64,000 nucleotides of DNA from Cordia subcordata (GCA_028554755.1 JAPTOF010000009.1:15539501-15603500), one strand, 5' to 3'; positions 46,801-58,689 are shown, counted from the first letter of the stretch. Notes: generated from the letters alone by a model not told the origin. Numbers and translations: made by a program.

Positions 46801-48960
46801 ATTTATATCCAGTTATTTTTGTTAAAATCTTAAAAGTTCCTTTATTTTTAAATTTACTAATACTCTCTATATTATAAAGAATGCTGCAAAAAACATTCAT
46901 TTTTCGAAGCAATAGTGCACTATTCCTTTAATTATAGCATATAGGGGTATCAGCATGACATTTTCTTAACAGCATAGAAAGGTATTAATAGTGAATCTTG
47001 ACATTATGGGAGATTTTATGCAACTTTTATAAAATAAAAGAAGTAAAATGTATTTTATTTTTTTATTGCTTGATCACCATTATAGTTCATAGATATCTAT
47101 TTGCAGGATTGTTTATGGCGTTACAGGAGAAAATATTTGCGTGCGGTGCAAGTCTAACAGTGTTTGGGATGGTTTTGAAGTTCGTAGCTGGACCAGCAGC
47201 AATGGCAATTGCTTCTATTGCTGTAGGTTTGCATGGAGACGTCTTACGCGTTGCTATAATACAGGTACATCTACATACTAATTAAACTGGCTATATAAAT
47301 TTAACTACATTATCACTTTTATTGGAAAACTATTAATTTAATAAATTAATAAATACACAAACCAATATCTTATTTATAAGTGTTAAAACATATAAAGACT
47401 TCCCATATAAAAAAATCTCAAGATTTAAAATCACCATATAAGATCCTAGGCCACTTCTCATATTGACCAATTAATTTTTATGATAGAACCTCGGGTTTTT
47501 TAAAAATGAATCTCGCCTGCTCGTGAAGGGCATATAAATACAATAAATAAACATACACCAATATCTCTTAATTCATAAGTTTAACCTTTTAAATAAGGTA
47601 CTGGTAACTCTAACAGGGAATGTTTCCTCTTATAGGTCATGGATGCGTAATTTAATTTGCCGAAATGATATTTCCATCCATCTAATCGATCATCTTAAAT
47701 AAAGAGTTTGAGGTTGGTAAAATAAGCCATGAACGATGCGTAATTTAATTTGTCGAAATGATATTTCCATCCATCTTATCGATCATCTTAAATAAAGAGT
47801 TTGAAGTTGGTAAAATAAGCCATGAACGGTTTGCTTTAGTGAAGAAAAAAATTTGATGAATTTGTGGAACTTTGTGGATAGGAGAGCGACAGAAGAATAG
47901 TTAGAATTTTATGTGAACATATCGCATGGAACCAGTACTCGAATAGCTCAATTAGTGAACATTAGCAAATTCGGCCTACTGATAGATCCAGCTAGTGGTA
48001 TGTAATATGTTATTCATGTCTAAGGACGAGAAATCTCAAGGTCAGTTCTCAATAGATACTTGTATCATTGATCGGTTTTTGACTTCACAAAATAACTTGT
48101 CTTATCGATTGGTCTTTGACTTCACAAAATTGAAAAAAGGAAAAGGCTCATATAATTTTTGACTACTTATGATATAAGTCAAATATATCTGTAGAGAATG
48201 CACAAAAATAATTACTTAGAACTGGAAAAAGAAAAGAATAGGAATACAGAATTGAATAGTATGATATTTCTTTCTCAAACAAACGTCTAATATTTGGTGC
48301 TTCTAGGCTTTTTGAGCTTCTGAAAGTTTATTACGTACACCAAACTCTTATTATACATGAATCGAATTGAAAATTAGCAAGTAGTATCTATATCAACTGT
48401 AACCAACTTCAATTTTGCAGGCTGCGGTGCCACAGTCCATCACCTCTTTCATATTTGCCAAAGAATATGGGCTGCATGCAGATGTACTTAGCACAGCGTG
48501 AGTAAATATATCTTAAATATCAGTCGGGAAAAAGCCATATTTAATTTCTCTAATAGTTATAGGATTTTTCTAACCGGTGTAATGTTATAGTCATTAATGT
48601 TAATTAAACAATCCTATATATATTGAAGTTTATAATTTGTAATCGTTATCACATTAGAGCAACTCAAATCCTAAAAACTATTGAAATGGTAATTTAATTT
48701 GATTTGAGAATAATTAAAAAAGATAAATTTTTATATCGATAAAAATATTAATGAATGCAGTATTTAACTCATTAGAAAGACGGTTAATAATAATTGAGAC
48801 CTATTTTCAGCTCTTCAAAATTAGCGGACTCTTAAGTCTTAATTTGCCAATTACTTACATGTCAATTGTATTTTTAATTAATTACAGGGTCATCTTCGGC
48901 ATGATCGTGTCCCTGCCAGTCTTGGTGGCTTACTATGCAATTTTGGAGTTTTTGCATTAA
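43817..48960 (+). CDS. PIN5: Short PIN auxin carrier, PIN5-type
   Basis: Five exons, 43817-44481, 46647-46732, 47107-47264, 48421-48497, 48888-48960, join in frame with GT..AG borders (1,059 nt, 352 aa). The protein matches short PINs, which sit on the endoplasmic reticulum and move auxin between cytosol and ER. Two hydrophobic bundles (about residues 7-155 and 200-352) flank a short hydrophilic loop (about 160-195), unlike the long loop of plasma-membrane PINs. Signatures are '[17 protein letters not shown]', '[19 protein letters not shown]', '[15 protein letters not shown]', NPNSY (204-208) and '[10 protein letters not shown]'. An in-frame ATG at 43772 would add 15 residues; 43817 fits the family start. 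AATAAA occurs at 49039. The first ~430 nt of exon 1 is strikingly GC-rich compared with the rest. Confidence 0.93.
45345..45810. mobile_element. MITE copy 1 in PIN5-like intron 1 (466 bp)
   Basis: Ends are GGGTGTTTGGATTGGC and GCCAAACCAAACACCC, an inverted pair. Flanks 'actaagag' and 'tccaagag' agree at six of eight bases, in keeping with a hAT-type 8-bp duplication. The ORF at 45376-45660 on the minus strand is a by-product of the AT-rich core. Confidence 0.75.
45916..46372. mobile_element. MITE copy 2 in PIN5-like intron 1 (457 bp)
   Basis: Same family, orientation and internal order as copy 1, about 105 bp further on ('ggtttttttttattgttaact', 'gattaaagtgggttgaaaagtaagttatat'). Flanks 'actaaaag' and 'tctaaatg' agree at six of eight bases, suggesting an independent insertion rather than tandem duplication. 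Confidence 0.75.
47642..47827. repeat. 93-bp tandem duplication in PIN5-like intron 3
   Basis: Two adjacent copies of a 93-bp unit starting 'gatgcgtaatttaatttg' at 47642 and 47735. They differ at only about four positions by eye, so the duplication is recent. Confidence 0.9.
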
Positions 48961-49854
48961 TTGGCTTCTCTGTATAATTAATTCTTTTTTTCAAATAGAG
49001 GGAAGGAATTGTTCCTCTTTCACATGTGCAAGCATCCGAATAAAAATAACTGGGCATGCATTACGAAATTAATATGAATTTGTTAACTCTTTCATCAGAG
49101 TGTAATTGCTTGTAAATGGAACAATTAAAATTCATTGATTATCTCCCTCTTATATATGAATCTATACTATATATTAGAAGAAGAGTTATTATTGTTGAAG
49201 CTTTTCCTTCTTAAATCTAACTATCACAATTGTAACGTGACAAGCTATTTAACCTCCTATGCCATATATAAATTCTTTTGGCTTAGGCAATCACTTATGT
49301 ATAAAAGAATGTGACTATCTCCATATGTTTTGTTTCTTCATATTTTGGCGTGTACTTTTACGCACTACCATATGTTGTTGTGTAATATGTGTGGGTTGCA
49401 TCAGATGCTGTCTGCTGATTATGACCCTTTTTTCTTCATTGGTTTGCGCTTTCAAATTAACGTGGCATATTACTTTTTTAAAATTTTTTCTTGTATTTGA
49501 GTGATGTTATAATAAATATTATTATTTTTTCAAAATAAAATTTTTGAAATTCACTGCTCACTCGTCCACAGGATTTATACTAGTTGTATTTTTATACTTA
49601 TTTGAAAATGGGCGTTGTAGGATGAATTAAGCCTATTGACAATAGGCCTTAAGTTGGTCGGCCTTGCCCAGAAGAGATGAGACTTTGGCATAATAATAAA
49701 AATCAAATGCTTCTCCCAAGACTCGAGAAGCAAATTAAACCATGCCTCCACGCACTGTTGTGCAGCGGTACCTACAATGCTCATACTGAGCACTATGTAT
49801 CATATAATGTGTGAACAGTACACACATAATACGTAATACTACATGAGTTGGAAA
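48961..49854. other. Spacer after the PIN5-like gene
   Basis: The first 100-200 bp is probably the 3' UTR. No other gene is seen; the 81-codon ORF at 49259 lacks family features. Confidence 0.5.
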
Positions 49855-50700
49855 TTTTTATATTATAGGTTTAAAATTTTTATACTACAAGTTTAAAACC
49901 TTTATATTAAGCTGTAAATATGTTTAAATTTTTTATATTATATACTCATAGACTATACTCTATATTCAAAATTTTTATATTATATGTTCAAAAATTTAAA
50001 AGTAAGTTCATAAAATAAAAATTATAATCTTATAAATTTTATACTGTATATTCAAAACTCTTATATTACACGCTCATAGAGCATGTTCAAAATTCTTATA
50101 TTATTGATTCAAAATTTTTATATTATAAGTTCAAATTTCTTATATTAAGTTGAAAATATATTCAAAACTCCTATATTACATACTCATAGAGCATGTTCAA
50201 AATTCTTATATTATAGGTTCAAAACTCTTATATTAAGCTGTAAACATATTCAAAACTCTTATATTACATGCTCATAAAGCATGTTCAAAATTCTTATATT
50301 ATAGGTTCAAAATTTTATATTATAGGTTCAAAACTCTTATATTATAAGTTCATAAAACATGTTCAAAATTCTTATATTATAGGTTCAAATTTTTATATTA
50401 TAGGTTCAAAACTCTTATTTTAAGCTGCAAACATGTTCAAAACTCTTATATTACATGTTCAAAATTTTAAAACAAGTTCACAAAATAAAAAATTATAATC
50501 TCATAAATTTTATGCATGTCCATGGATAAAGATACGCGAGCAATGATATGTGCTTAAAACTATTATTCTATATGTTCAAAACCAATACATTATTGGTTCA
50601 AAATGAATAAGTGTGTTATTTGATCAATTAATAGTCTTAGCTTAAAACTATTGTTCTATATGTTCAAAATTCTTATATTATATGTTCAAAACTTTAATAC
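49855..50700. repeat. Minisatellite based on 'TTCAAAA(C/T)TCTTATATTA'
   Basis: About 840 bp of degenerate units of about 20-22 bp ('aggttcaaaattcttatattat') combine into longer units that contain 'catgttcaaaa' and 'ttaagctgtaaacat'. One unit at about 50598-50612 reads 'ggttcaaaatgaataa', the reverse complement of the 34.6-kb array unit. Confidence 0.8.
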
Positions 50701-50760
50701 AGGGAATAGATGAATTTGATTTAGCCAAAATATCAAACACTTAATCTGCATTATTTTAAA

Positions 50761-50993
50761 GGCTCGTTGGATTAGCTTTTTTCAAAAGCGTTTTTTTTTT
50801 ACAGTTTTTGAAAAACAGCTTTTTTTTAGAAGCTGAAAATTCTGGCTTTTAAAAAAAGTTGTATTTGAGCTTTTTTCAAAGTTTTAGCTTTTTTTGGAAA
50901 CCAAATTAAATATTTATTGCAAATTTAATGCAACTTTTTCAAGAAAAAAAGTATTTTTTCTTTAAAAAAAAAAAAAGCCAATCCAAACAAGCC
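50761..50993. mobile_element. MITE (about 233 bp)
   Basis: Ends GGCTCGTTGGATTAGC and CCAATCCAAACAAGCC are inverted repeats. The core has 'aaaaagctg' and 'aaaagtatttttt' runs as in its relatives at 38671 and 59696. Confidence 0.7.
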
Positions 50994-52600
50994 CTAAATC
51001 ATTTGTTAGACAGCCAAATTCTCCATCCTTTCACTCATATACATCAACCACATACTACACACCACTACCATGACACACACCACCACCATGATGCACACAT
51101 GGATTTGTTGTTATAAATTTGAGAAAATAATTAAAAAAAAGAGAGAAAGAGAATAGCAGCGGCAACTCGCATCGACGATGAAACGAAATCGATATGAAAA
51201 TTGAAAACTATCTATATGGTCACACGAAGATAATGATCGTGATATTGATGTCCGACGGACGGTTTGATTTTGTTGGAGAAAGACAAAAAGGAGAAAGTGG
51301 AATAGAGTGAGAGAGAGAATAAGATGAGACGCTTCAGATTTTTTTTAAGCGCGTGTCTTTCACCTTATCTAATGTGCACAGTGCTATGAAGGAGTACAGT
51401 TTCTCCGGAACACAACAAAATTTGCGACTATGCACCCCTTTCATCATAATTTTTATCTCATTTATTACAGCATTGTATGTATTAGTTTTGATTGAAATAT
51501 TATGTTTAATATTCATATAAAAATATTTGTTTACAATTTATGTTTTATTTATTCACAATATCTAGATCACACATGCCAAGAGATAGAAGAACATGATAGT
51601 GGAAGTACTTGGTATAACATTCCAACGTAGAAAATAATACGTTTTATATCTTTTACGGCCTCGGTTGACGCATTATTTGATCAGAAGCTAGGTCACATTA
51701 TGGCTTAGAACAACGTGATTTATACAAAATCTTAATTATTCTGATTAAAAATCGAAATACACCTTAATGTAATGCATTAATAATGACCCACTAAAATCAC
51801 TCAAGAATGCTCTGTTAAGATATCAGCTTGATGTGAGTTACCATGGGCATAACTGGGGTAATGGGTAATGTCTTTGGGAAATTACAAGATCTTGAACAAA
51901 ATGACAATCAATCTTATTGTTAATTTTTCCTTCATGAAATCAAAAATATGAAAGATAAAACCTTGTCCTAGAGAAGACGTGATATATAGCAAAGTTCTTG
52001 ACATTTTACGTTAGACTATTGGTTACAAGCAAAACCGTGTCTACTTTGATTATGAAGTCAAGGGTGGAAGAGCTTCTAAATCATCAAGAGGTGACAAAAT
52101 AGGTGCTCCATTTTATTTTTCGATTGAGGCCGAACCTAAACTTACGCTCGAGAAATAGCTGTCCATACACTTGATAAAGGGATATATAGATTCTTGAGAA
52201 GAAGGAGCCGTGGTAGTCCCCCCTAAATTGTCCGGATGTCAAGAGTGACTTTAAAGTTGAATCTATATTGAATCTCACTAGAATCGCCTCATCTATTCTC
52301 CTGAGAGGAGAAGTTTGGTTTCAAACCCTAGTTCATACTGGAGATTTAAACGGCAAGTACTCGAGCAGAAGCCAAGGCCTACAAGCAAGCAAGAACGGAT
52401 ACATCCAGCGAAGGCACGAAACAAAAGGTAACCCAATATGCGAAACTCCAGTTATACACAAGGTCTAGAGAAGTAGATAGTCCAACCGATTTCTAGTAAT
52501 GATCAATTTTACATTTGGCTCGAAATAGGAATGTAAGAACTAAAATCAGGACTCAAGAGTCTTGATTTGCATGAAGCAGCTGCAGCATCAGTTTTGTTTA
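50994..52600. other. Spacer without a recognisable gene
   Basis: It contains a CAC/CCA-rich tract at about 51045-51095, purine-rich sequence at about 51130-51320, and 'gcgcgtgtctttcacc...gtgcacagtgctatgaaggagtacag' near 51350-51400. That last block resembles the ends of the 34.3-35.3 kb repeat in the other orientation. The stretch from about 52600 to 52821 is probably the 3' UTR of the PORR gene. Confidence 0.45.
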
Positions 52601-52821
52601 TACTGAATTATTAGAAGTTTTACAAGAACACCTGCAGCCAACTTGTGTCTCCAACTCAAGGTGCAAACTGCATACAATAGTTTCTATGAATATGGTAATT
52701 AAGAAAGTATATTTTACTACAGAAAGCGCCAATATTTACAAATATAGGTGAAGCACAATCTAGCGTATGAAGCTCCCACTATGCTGTATTAGAATTCCCG
52801 CGTTAATGGAATCAGACAACT

Positions 52822-54279
52822 CTACCAAGGTCTTGAACCTCCATCATTCTCATTTTCCAGAAAAGAATAATCAGCCTTGGTTGTCCAAAACTCATCCGTC
52901 TCTTCCATCTGCAGCAGATCGGTAACTTCAGCATGGTTTGCCTCCTCATCATCCGAAACAAAATCTTCAGACTCGAACAATTCATCTAAACAGTCATCAT
53001 GACGATCATAGCCAAGGTCATGGTCATCATAGCATTCACTAACATCACTCTTAATTTCATCACCGTTGATATAAGCTTTCCTGTGCTCTCTCCTCATTCT
53101 CTTCCCTTCCCGGACAAGTTCCATGAGCTGCGTTTTTATCCCCAAGATTTCATCCTTCTCCAAAAGTCTACCCTTATCATCAAATCCCTCCACAAGGAAA
53201 ACAGAGTCTCTCTGCCCCTTGATGCTCACATAGAACAAGTCTGGATGCCTCACGAGCATCGTCCTCAACTTGTTTGGCAGCCCAAACTCCTTCCTGAAAT
53301 GCGTAAAGTGATCTACCAAAGTTCTTTTCTCTACCGTCATCCCCAACACCTCCCTCACCACAGCGCAAGCCCTCTTCTCAGCCTCAATGGACTCTTTCGG
53401 CAACTCTCCTACTTTAGTCTTATACGGACACACAGCCGGCAAGTCATTGAACTTGAACAAGAACTCCTGATGCTTCCTCTTTACATTAAGCCCCTTCCGC
53501 AGCCTCAACTGCCTAAACTTCAACGGCCTATCCACAATCAAACCAGAGTTCTCAACTCCTCGACTGGGCAAAACACAAGCCAAACCCGAGTCCCATTGCA
53601 CGAGCTCAAGGGCGCGCCCATAAGAAGTGTCAACAACCTTAAACATATCCGTGTAATCATTACAAAGCCTGGACCGGAAATTCACAGGCAAGCCGAGGTC
53701 TGGGCCAAGATGAACTAGTTTGGACAACAAAATCCTATGATGGGAAGCCATCATCAACAACTTCTGCAATTTCGCAGCTAAAGAATCTGACATTGCTTTC
53801 TTAAGACCGGATTCATTAGCCGCGAGTGCCTCAGCAGAGGGTGTGAGACGAACACAGAGTTGGGTGGGTGACTTGGTCGCATTCAAAGGCATGGGCGGAT
53901 TGGGGATGGTAAAGAGCTCGAAAATGGTGGGGTATCGATGGATCATCGAAAGAATGGAGCGCGGTTTTGATAGCGACAAGTATGATCGGCATTTGGAGAG
54001 AATGTGGATTGGTAGAAAGTGTTTAGGCTTGGAAAGAAGCAATGTTGTTAGTTTCTGGACGAAGCGGATTTTGTTGTTCTTGGTTACATGTTTGTCCAAC
54101 GATGGATCGCGGCGCGATTTGATGGGAGAGGACGTCGAACAAGTGATTGATACGGTTGGGGTTTTGTGGATTTTGGTGTTGGTCTGAAGATATTTGCGTG
54201 GGTTGGTGATGGATGGTGGTGGTAGGAAATTGGATTGGAGAGGAAGTGTGGGTTTGTTAGCAAGTGTTTGAAGTGCCAT
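52822..54279 (-). CDS. PORR-domain organelle RNA-binding protein
   Basis: Intronless ORF of 485 aa on the minus strand, starting at ATG 54279-54277. It reads as a plant organelle RNA recognition (PORR) protein, the family of maize WTF1, whose members promote group II intron splicing in chloroplasts or mitochondria. The first ~55 residues are rich in Ser, Thr and Pro and almost free of acid, consistent with an organelle transit peptide. The PORR region starts at 'RRDPSLDKHV' (about 56) and runs to about 395. It has 'FLPIHILSKCRSYLSLSKPRSILSMIHRYPTIFE', 'LGLPVNFRSRLCNDYTDMFKVVD' and 'FRKEFGLPNKLRTMLVRHPDLFYVSIKG'. A strongly acidic tail occupies 407-470. The exact orthologue and target organelle are not determined. 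Confidence 0.9.
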   Translation of the reverse strand: MALQTLANKPTLPLQSNFLPPPSITNPRKYLQTNTKIHKTPTVSITCSTSSPIKSRRDPSLDKHVTKNNKIRFVQKLTTLLLSKPKHFLPIHILSKCRSYLSLSKPRSILSMIHRYPTIFELFTIPNPPMPLNATKSPTQLCVRLTPSAEALAANESGLKKAMSDSLAAKLQKLLMMASHHRILLSKLVHLGPDLGLPVNFRSRLCNDYTDMFKVVDTSYGRALELVQWDSGLACVLPSRGVENSGLIVDRPLKFRQLRLRKGLNVKRKHQEFLFKFNDLPAVCPYKTKVGELPKESIEAEKRACAVVREVLGMTVEKRTLVDHFTHFRKEFGLPNKLRTMLVRHPDLFYVSIKGQRDSVFLVEGFDDKGRLLEKDEILGIKTQLMELVREGKRMRREHRKAYINGDEIKSDVSECYDDHDLGYDRHDDCLDELFESEDFVSDDEEANHAEVTDLLQMEETDEFWTTKADYSFLENENDGGSRPW

Positions 54280-54932
54280 TTTGTTTCGAAAGGGTGTTCA
54301 GTGTGGCATTTTGTCGAACAATTGGAGTGCAATTGCTGACGTGGTCCGTGCGGATATTGGATTGGACTCGAGATAGGAGGCAAATTGAAGAAAAGAGGAC
54401 TGAAAAAGGTGGACCACACAGAGAATATCTTAATGTAGCCTTTGGATGAGGTTTTATTGAATTTATTGTTTCAAACATTCTAGTTTACATTGACGCAAAA
54501 GAGAAAAAGAAAAAAAAAAATTGTCATTATTTGAGGTGAGGTCTAATGATTTTTTTTTTTTTTTTTCGGAAAGAAAAAATTCAGTTGGGTAAATAATTCA
54601 TTTGGTCCCTTATTTTTGGTCATTTTGATAACAAAATTTGTATTTTTAAAACACGCCAACTTAGCCCTTTACCTTTGCAATTTTAGTCCTCGTTAGTGTT
54701 AAACTCAAACAAGTAAAGAAATTAGTGAAGTAGAACTAAGGTTGTCGCAAATTACAACGTAACTTATATCATACGTCTTTACTATAATACTCTCCAGTGC
54801 TCCCTCAACTTTGTTCGCAATATCAATATTATTACAAAGCAAGCACTTACGGGGATTATGAATATTCTTGCCGACAGTGGTAAAATCAGATTTCATCCAA
54901 AGTGTTGAACAAGTTGAAACTCACTCACCTTT

Positions 54933-55830
54933 TGCTTTGCAGATGATGTCCTTATTTTTCTCAAGGGCAGATACTGGTGCTGATTACAGGAGGGGTGGCC
55001 TGGGCTTTGCGCAAGATTAGGGATGACAACCATGCTGCATGTCTTCAGCTTCTCTGGATGATTATACTGTTAATATTGCTGACACCATATGGGTTAGATG
55101 TATCTATTCTAATTATCTCCACAGCTCAAATCTCTGGGACCTTAAATGCCCAAATGATACTCCTTGGAATTTTAAAAGAACTCTTGAAACTGAGGGACAC
55201 ATCGAAGGGACTGATCTATCATAAGATTGGAAATGGCGAAAAGACGAGATTCTGGCTTGATTCGTGGCACCCCTATGGAATCCTCGCTGAAAGTTTTTTG
55301 GTCAGCATATTCTTGAGGAGGCTCGAGGCTCATAGTGTGTTTGGAATGATCCTATTTTAAGATGCTTATCCTATTGAAATTTGGAGATATTTTATAAGAT
55401 CTAAGATATCTTATCATATACACCATGTATTCTATAGTTGTAAAAAATAAAATAGGAAGGATTACTTATTTCTTATAAGATAAAAAGTATGGTTTTGTTT
55501 TAAATTTTCATAGAATGCATGATAAGATTTCTTAAATCTTATAAAATTTACCCTCATTTCAATAAGATAAGTATCTTAAAATAAGACTATAACAAACAGA
55601 TCTTCAGATTCAGAATTAAGGCAAAGGTTAGTGAATTTTGTTGTGGACAACAATTGGCATTGGCTAGCATACTGCTCGCTCTTTGACACTCTTTCTGGAG
55701 CTGATTGTTTGTCAGTACGATGTGGAGCACGTGAAGATCTCATTTGGTGGCTGGGCACTCCGAATAGTAATACGTACATTATTACAAATTGCATAATACG
55801 TACCATGAAACATGCCCAATACTATTTCTT
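54933..55830 (+). pseudogene. LINE fragment: RT catalytic box joined to C-terminal region
   Basis: At 54933-54966 'FCFADDVLIF' is the RT active-site box of plant L1-type LINEs. Sequence then jumps to the post-RT region: 'HSSNLWDLKCPNDTPWN' in one frame and 'RDTSKGLIYHKIGNGEKTRFWLDSWHP' in another (to about 55290). Zinc-binding zf-RVT-like sequence follows at 55631-55830 ('NFVVDNNWHW'). Most RT downstream of the active site is missing and frames shift repeatedly. A MITE (55338-55598) sits inside. Confidence 0.75.
55338..55598. mobile_element. MITE inside the LINE fragment (about 261 bp)
   Basis: The first ~65 bp and last ~65 bp are inverted repeats: both read TATTTTAAGAT(G/A)CTTATC then 'TATTGAAAT' and 'TTTTATAAGAT(C/T)TAAGA' from their own outer ends. 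Outermost bases are approximately TGTTTG. No target duplication could be fixed and the superfamily is open. Confidence 0.75.
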
Positions 55831-55860
55831 TTACTCTCCCCCTCCAGTTAGAGGAGTTTG

Positions 55861-55868
55861 CTTCCGAA
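55861..55868. other. Target-site duplication CTTCCGAA, left copy
   Basis: Identical to 56778-56785 and directly abuts the element end CAGGGG. Confidence 0.92.
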
Positions 55869-56777
55869 CAGGGGTGGCTCAAGAGATGAGGAGGCCTAAA
55901 GCCAACATATAATATGAGGTCTTTAAATTCTTATAAGTTACCAAAAAAAAAAAAAAAAACTAAATATAATAATAAGAATATAAATTAAAAACCAATATAA
56001 AAAATATTTAGAGGCCAAAACAATAGAATGAAAAATTTTATTACAAAAGAGATCACTTCTTGAGAGTTGGTAGTTATCTCAACATGAAAAGAATAATTTC
56101 TTTGCCTCGTCATGTAAGGAAAATATAACAAAGATTAAAATACAGTGTAATTGAGAGAAATATTGCAACTGATTTGAATATAGTGAAGAACATTCAAAAC
56201 TAACACATAATTAGAGTTTCATGAAGGTAAACAATGATATTGGAGAAGGAGATTTTGATAGAGTTCATGAAAAAATAGATACCATGGCAATTAGTGAAGG
56301 TTAAAAATTAAAAGACTTGTTTTAATTAATAAATAATTAACATTTGATGATTTAGTATAAGAAATGATAATTTTATTCAGAGAGAATTGGAAAAAAAAAA
56401 AAGGTTTTGTTAAAATACAATAATGTGATTATGATTATTTTTGCTTTGAATTAGGGTGTCCTGAAGCCACATTGAACTTGACACTAATCTCCATTGGATT
56501 GGAGCAGTGAAGGAAAAGTTCTCTCAACAAGTTCATTTTTCGGGATTTAAACTTGTAATTCACTAATTGACTAATGTGATTGTAATTCACTAATTAACAT
56601 GAATAAGAGAGAATAAGATTTACTAGATGTTAATAGGGTCTTGGTTAGTCATAAAAGTGAAACTAAATTCGAATTTTTATAATAACTTAATATTTTAATT
56701 CTAAAATTTGTGGGTCTAAAAATTTTGGGGGGCCTAAAGTGATAGCTTTAGTTACTTCACCCTTGAGCCACCCATGC
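55869..56777. mobile_element. Non-autonomous hAT-type transposon (909 bp)
   Basis: Ends CAGGGGTGGCTCAAG and CTTGAGCCACCCATG are inverted repeats. An exact 8-bp duplication (CTTCCGAA) flanks the element. Short TIRs beginning CAGGGG and 8-bp duplications define hAT transposons. 'GGCCTAAA' near both ends suggests subterminal inverted sequence. No transposase frame is visible, so it would depend on a partner elsewhere. Confidence 0.92.
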
Positions 56778-56785
56778 TTCCGAAT
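56778..56785. other. Target-site duplication CTTCCGAA, right copy
   Basis: Exact match to 55861-55868, directly after the element end CCCATG. Confidence 0.92.
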
Positions 56786-57250
56786 CTCCTGCGCAGTTAG
56801 ATTGGCAATTAGCCTGTACTACACAGACTTCGTAAAGGAAAGAACGAGCGAGAGAAAGAGAATTGATATATTTATAATGTTATGATAACACTATAATGTT
56901 TTTTAGAATTAACCTTGTACACTTATTTTATACCATCGATCTGTAAATGTGTTAAATTTTTACCAAACAAATTAAATTAATCCAAACATCCAAGAGAAAA
57001 GATGACAAAGTGAAAGGGCAGAGAAGTGTGAAAATACTATGTGCAAAACCCGTGAGTTTAATGAAGAATTCTAGGCCAATGAGTCTAACTGTAACTAATC
57101 TGTTCGAATATGAAGAACAAAATATTATTTAAACTTATAATACTTATAAATTATTGTCGTATTATTTCTCAGACTAACGTGATTCCCAAAGCTTATTGAG
57201 CTCAGGTGGCAAGAAGACGGCTAGCTGACTAACATATTTTGAAGTAGAGG
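56786..57250. other. Short spacer between transposons
   Basis: No gene is seen. It may continue the LINE-containing sequence split by the hAT element. Confidence 0.4.
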
Positions 57251-57660
57251 AAAAATGCACATTATCTTATATGATTTTGTCTAATTAGCTAATTACTTTA
57301 TGTGTTTTAAACTAATTTCATCATCTCATATGCTTTTTAAAAGATAGCACGTAATCTCCCCCCTTGGGTTTTTTTTTTTAATTCAAATTAACATATTATG
57401 CATCATCAGTGTCTTTTTTGCATTTATGAGCAATTAAACATGGAATGTGCTAAATACTTTTACAAAAATACCCTTATTTTTAGTTAAGAACGATTAGATA
57501 ATAACAGAAAAAATTAGTGACTGTGCCACTTTTGGAACAGTACCAGGAAATAATGTGGTAATTTTGAAAATACAGGGGGTAATCATTTAACTAGACATTA
57601 TAGAAGGGTAATCAGCTAATTGGATAAATCACAAATAGAGTGGTAACGTACCATCTTTTA
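57251..57660. mobile_element. TIR element, about 410 bp
   Basis: Left end 'aaaaatgcac...ttgtctaattagctaattac' is an imperfect inverted copy of right end 'gtaatcagctaattggataaatcac...ccatctttt'. Inside, 'taatctccccccttggg' and 'acagggggtaatca' are a further inverted pair. It resembles the 38025-38470 element in layout. Confidence 0.5.
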
Positions 57661-57893
57661 AAAAATAAACAAAAAATAAAAAGTCATGTGAATTTTACCC
57701 ATTTAAAGTAATGATTTATGTCACACATTTGTTTCCTTTTTCTTATTGGTAAGAAGTTATAAGTGAAAAATCTGTTACTATAGGAAAAAGTGAAGGGAGT
57801 GATATTACCATAGCTCCTATATAATGACACACTTGGAAATTCATTATTTGCTAGCAAGAAATTAAATAGCCTAGTGTATCACATGTTCTATTA

Positions 57894-57898
57894 TAGAT
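57894..57898. other. Target-site duplication TAGAT, left copy
   Basis: Exact match to 59039-59043 across the solo LTR. Confidence 0.85.
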
Positions 57899-57984
57899 TG
57901 ATATGGGTAAAATAAGTCGTCCAATGAAAACGCGCCACGTATTCAAAAAGGGTGCCTACGAAACTAAGGACACACCCCACGCGC

Positions 57985-58312
57985 AAGGCTTCGGCCATTA
58001 ACTCCCCCAAGGCCGCACCATGGTGATGGTGCTTCGGCATCAACTCTCCAAGGCCACACCACCGTGCCTGGGCTTCGGCCATCAACCCTCCAAGGCCACG
58101 CCACCATGCCTAGGCTTCGGCATCAATGGGCTTCAGCCATCATCCTTCCAAGGCCGCACCATCATCAATGGGCTTCAGCCATCGTCCCTCCAAGGCCGCA
58201 CCATCATCAATGGGCTTTGGCCATCGTCCCTCCAAGGCTGCACCATCATCAATTGGCTTCGGCCATAATCCCTCCAAGGCATCACCATTATGCACGGCTT
58301 TCGGCCTTAAGC
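57985..58312 (+). repeat. 42-bp tandem repeat within the solo LTR
   Basis: Units of GGCTTC(G/A)GCCATC..CCTCCAAGGC(C/T)GCACCA; regular copies start at 58128, 58170, 58212 and 58254, with older or partial ones before. As 42 is a multiple of three, the repeat opens long ORFs in several frames on both strands; these are artefacts. Confidence 0.9.
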
Positions 58313-58689
58313 TCTCAATCAACGGACTCATGACCGCACCCCGTGTAGGGGGTTTCGTCCTTCGCTTGACAATTAGTCACCTCTAGTGAAGGGACCTTCG
58401 GCTAGCTTAATTGCCCAAGCAGTCCATGTGTGAAGCATGAGGCGTACGCGGAGGCCACAACATCAAGCAGTATCACCCATGGTCTAAGCAAAGAGGGAAG
58501 GCTTCGAAACCTTAACATAGGCAACACCTAAATGACCGAAGCTCAAAAGGGTTGCTTCGGCCATCCTTCTTGACTCAACAATGACATTATCGTTTCTTTA
58601 TACGGGAGGACGTACGACTAACAAATGTGATCAGAGTATTCAAGGTAACACGAAAGAGGTAAGCCTCATGAAGGGCATCCCCCAACGCC

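Noticed and set aside
52999..53718. 239-codon plus-strand ORF opposite the PORR gene
   Set aside because: Antisense shadow; the minus-strand frame has clear domain similarity over all 485 codons.
58020..58386. Overlapping 60-90-codon ORFs on both strands with repeated 14-residue units
   Set aside because: They are translations of the 42-bp repeat inside a solo LTR; open frames on both strands follow from repeat length and GC content.
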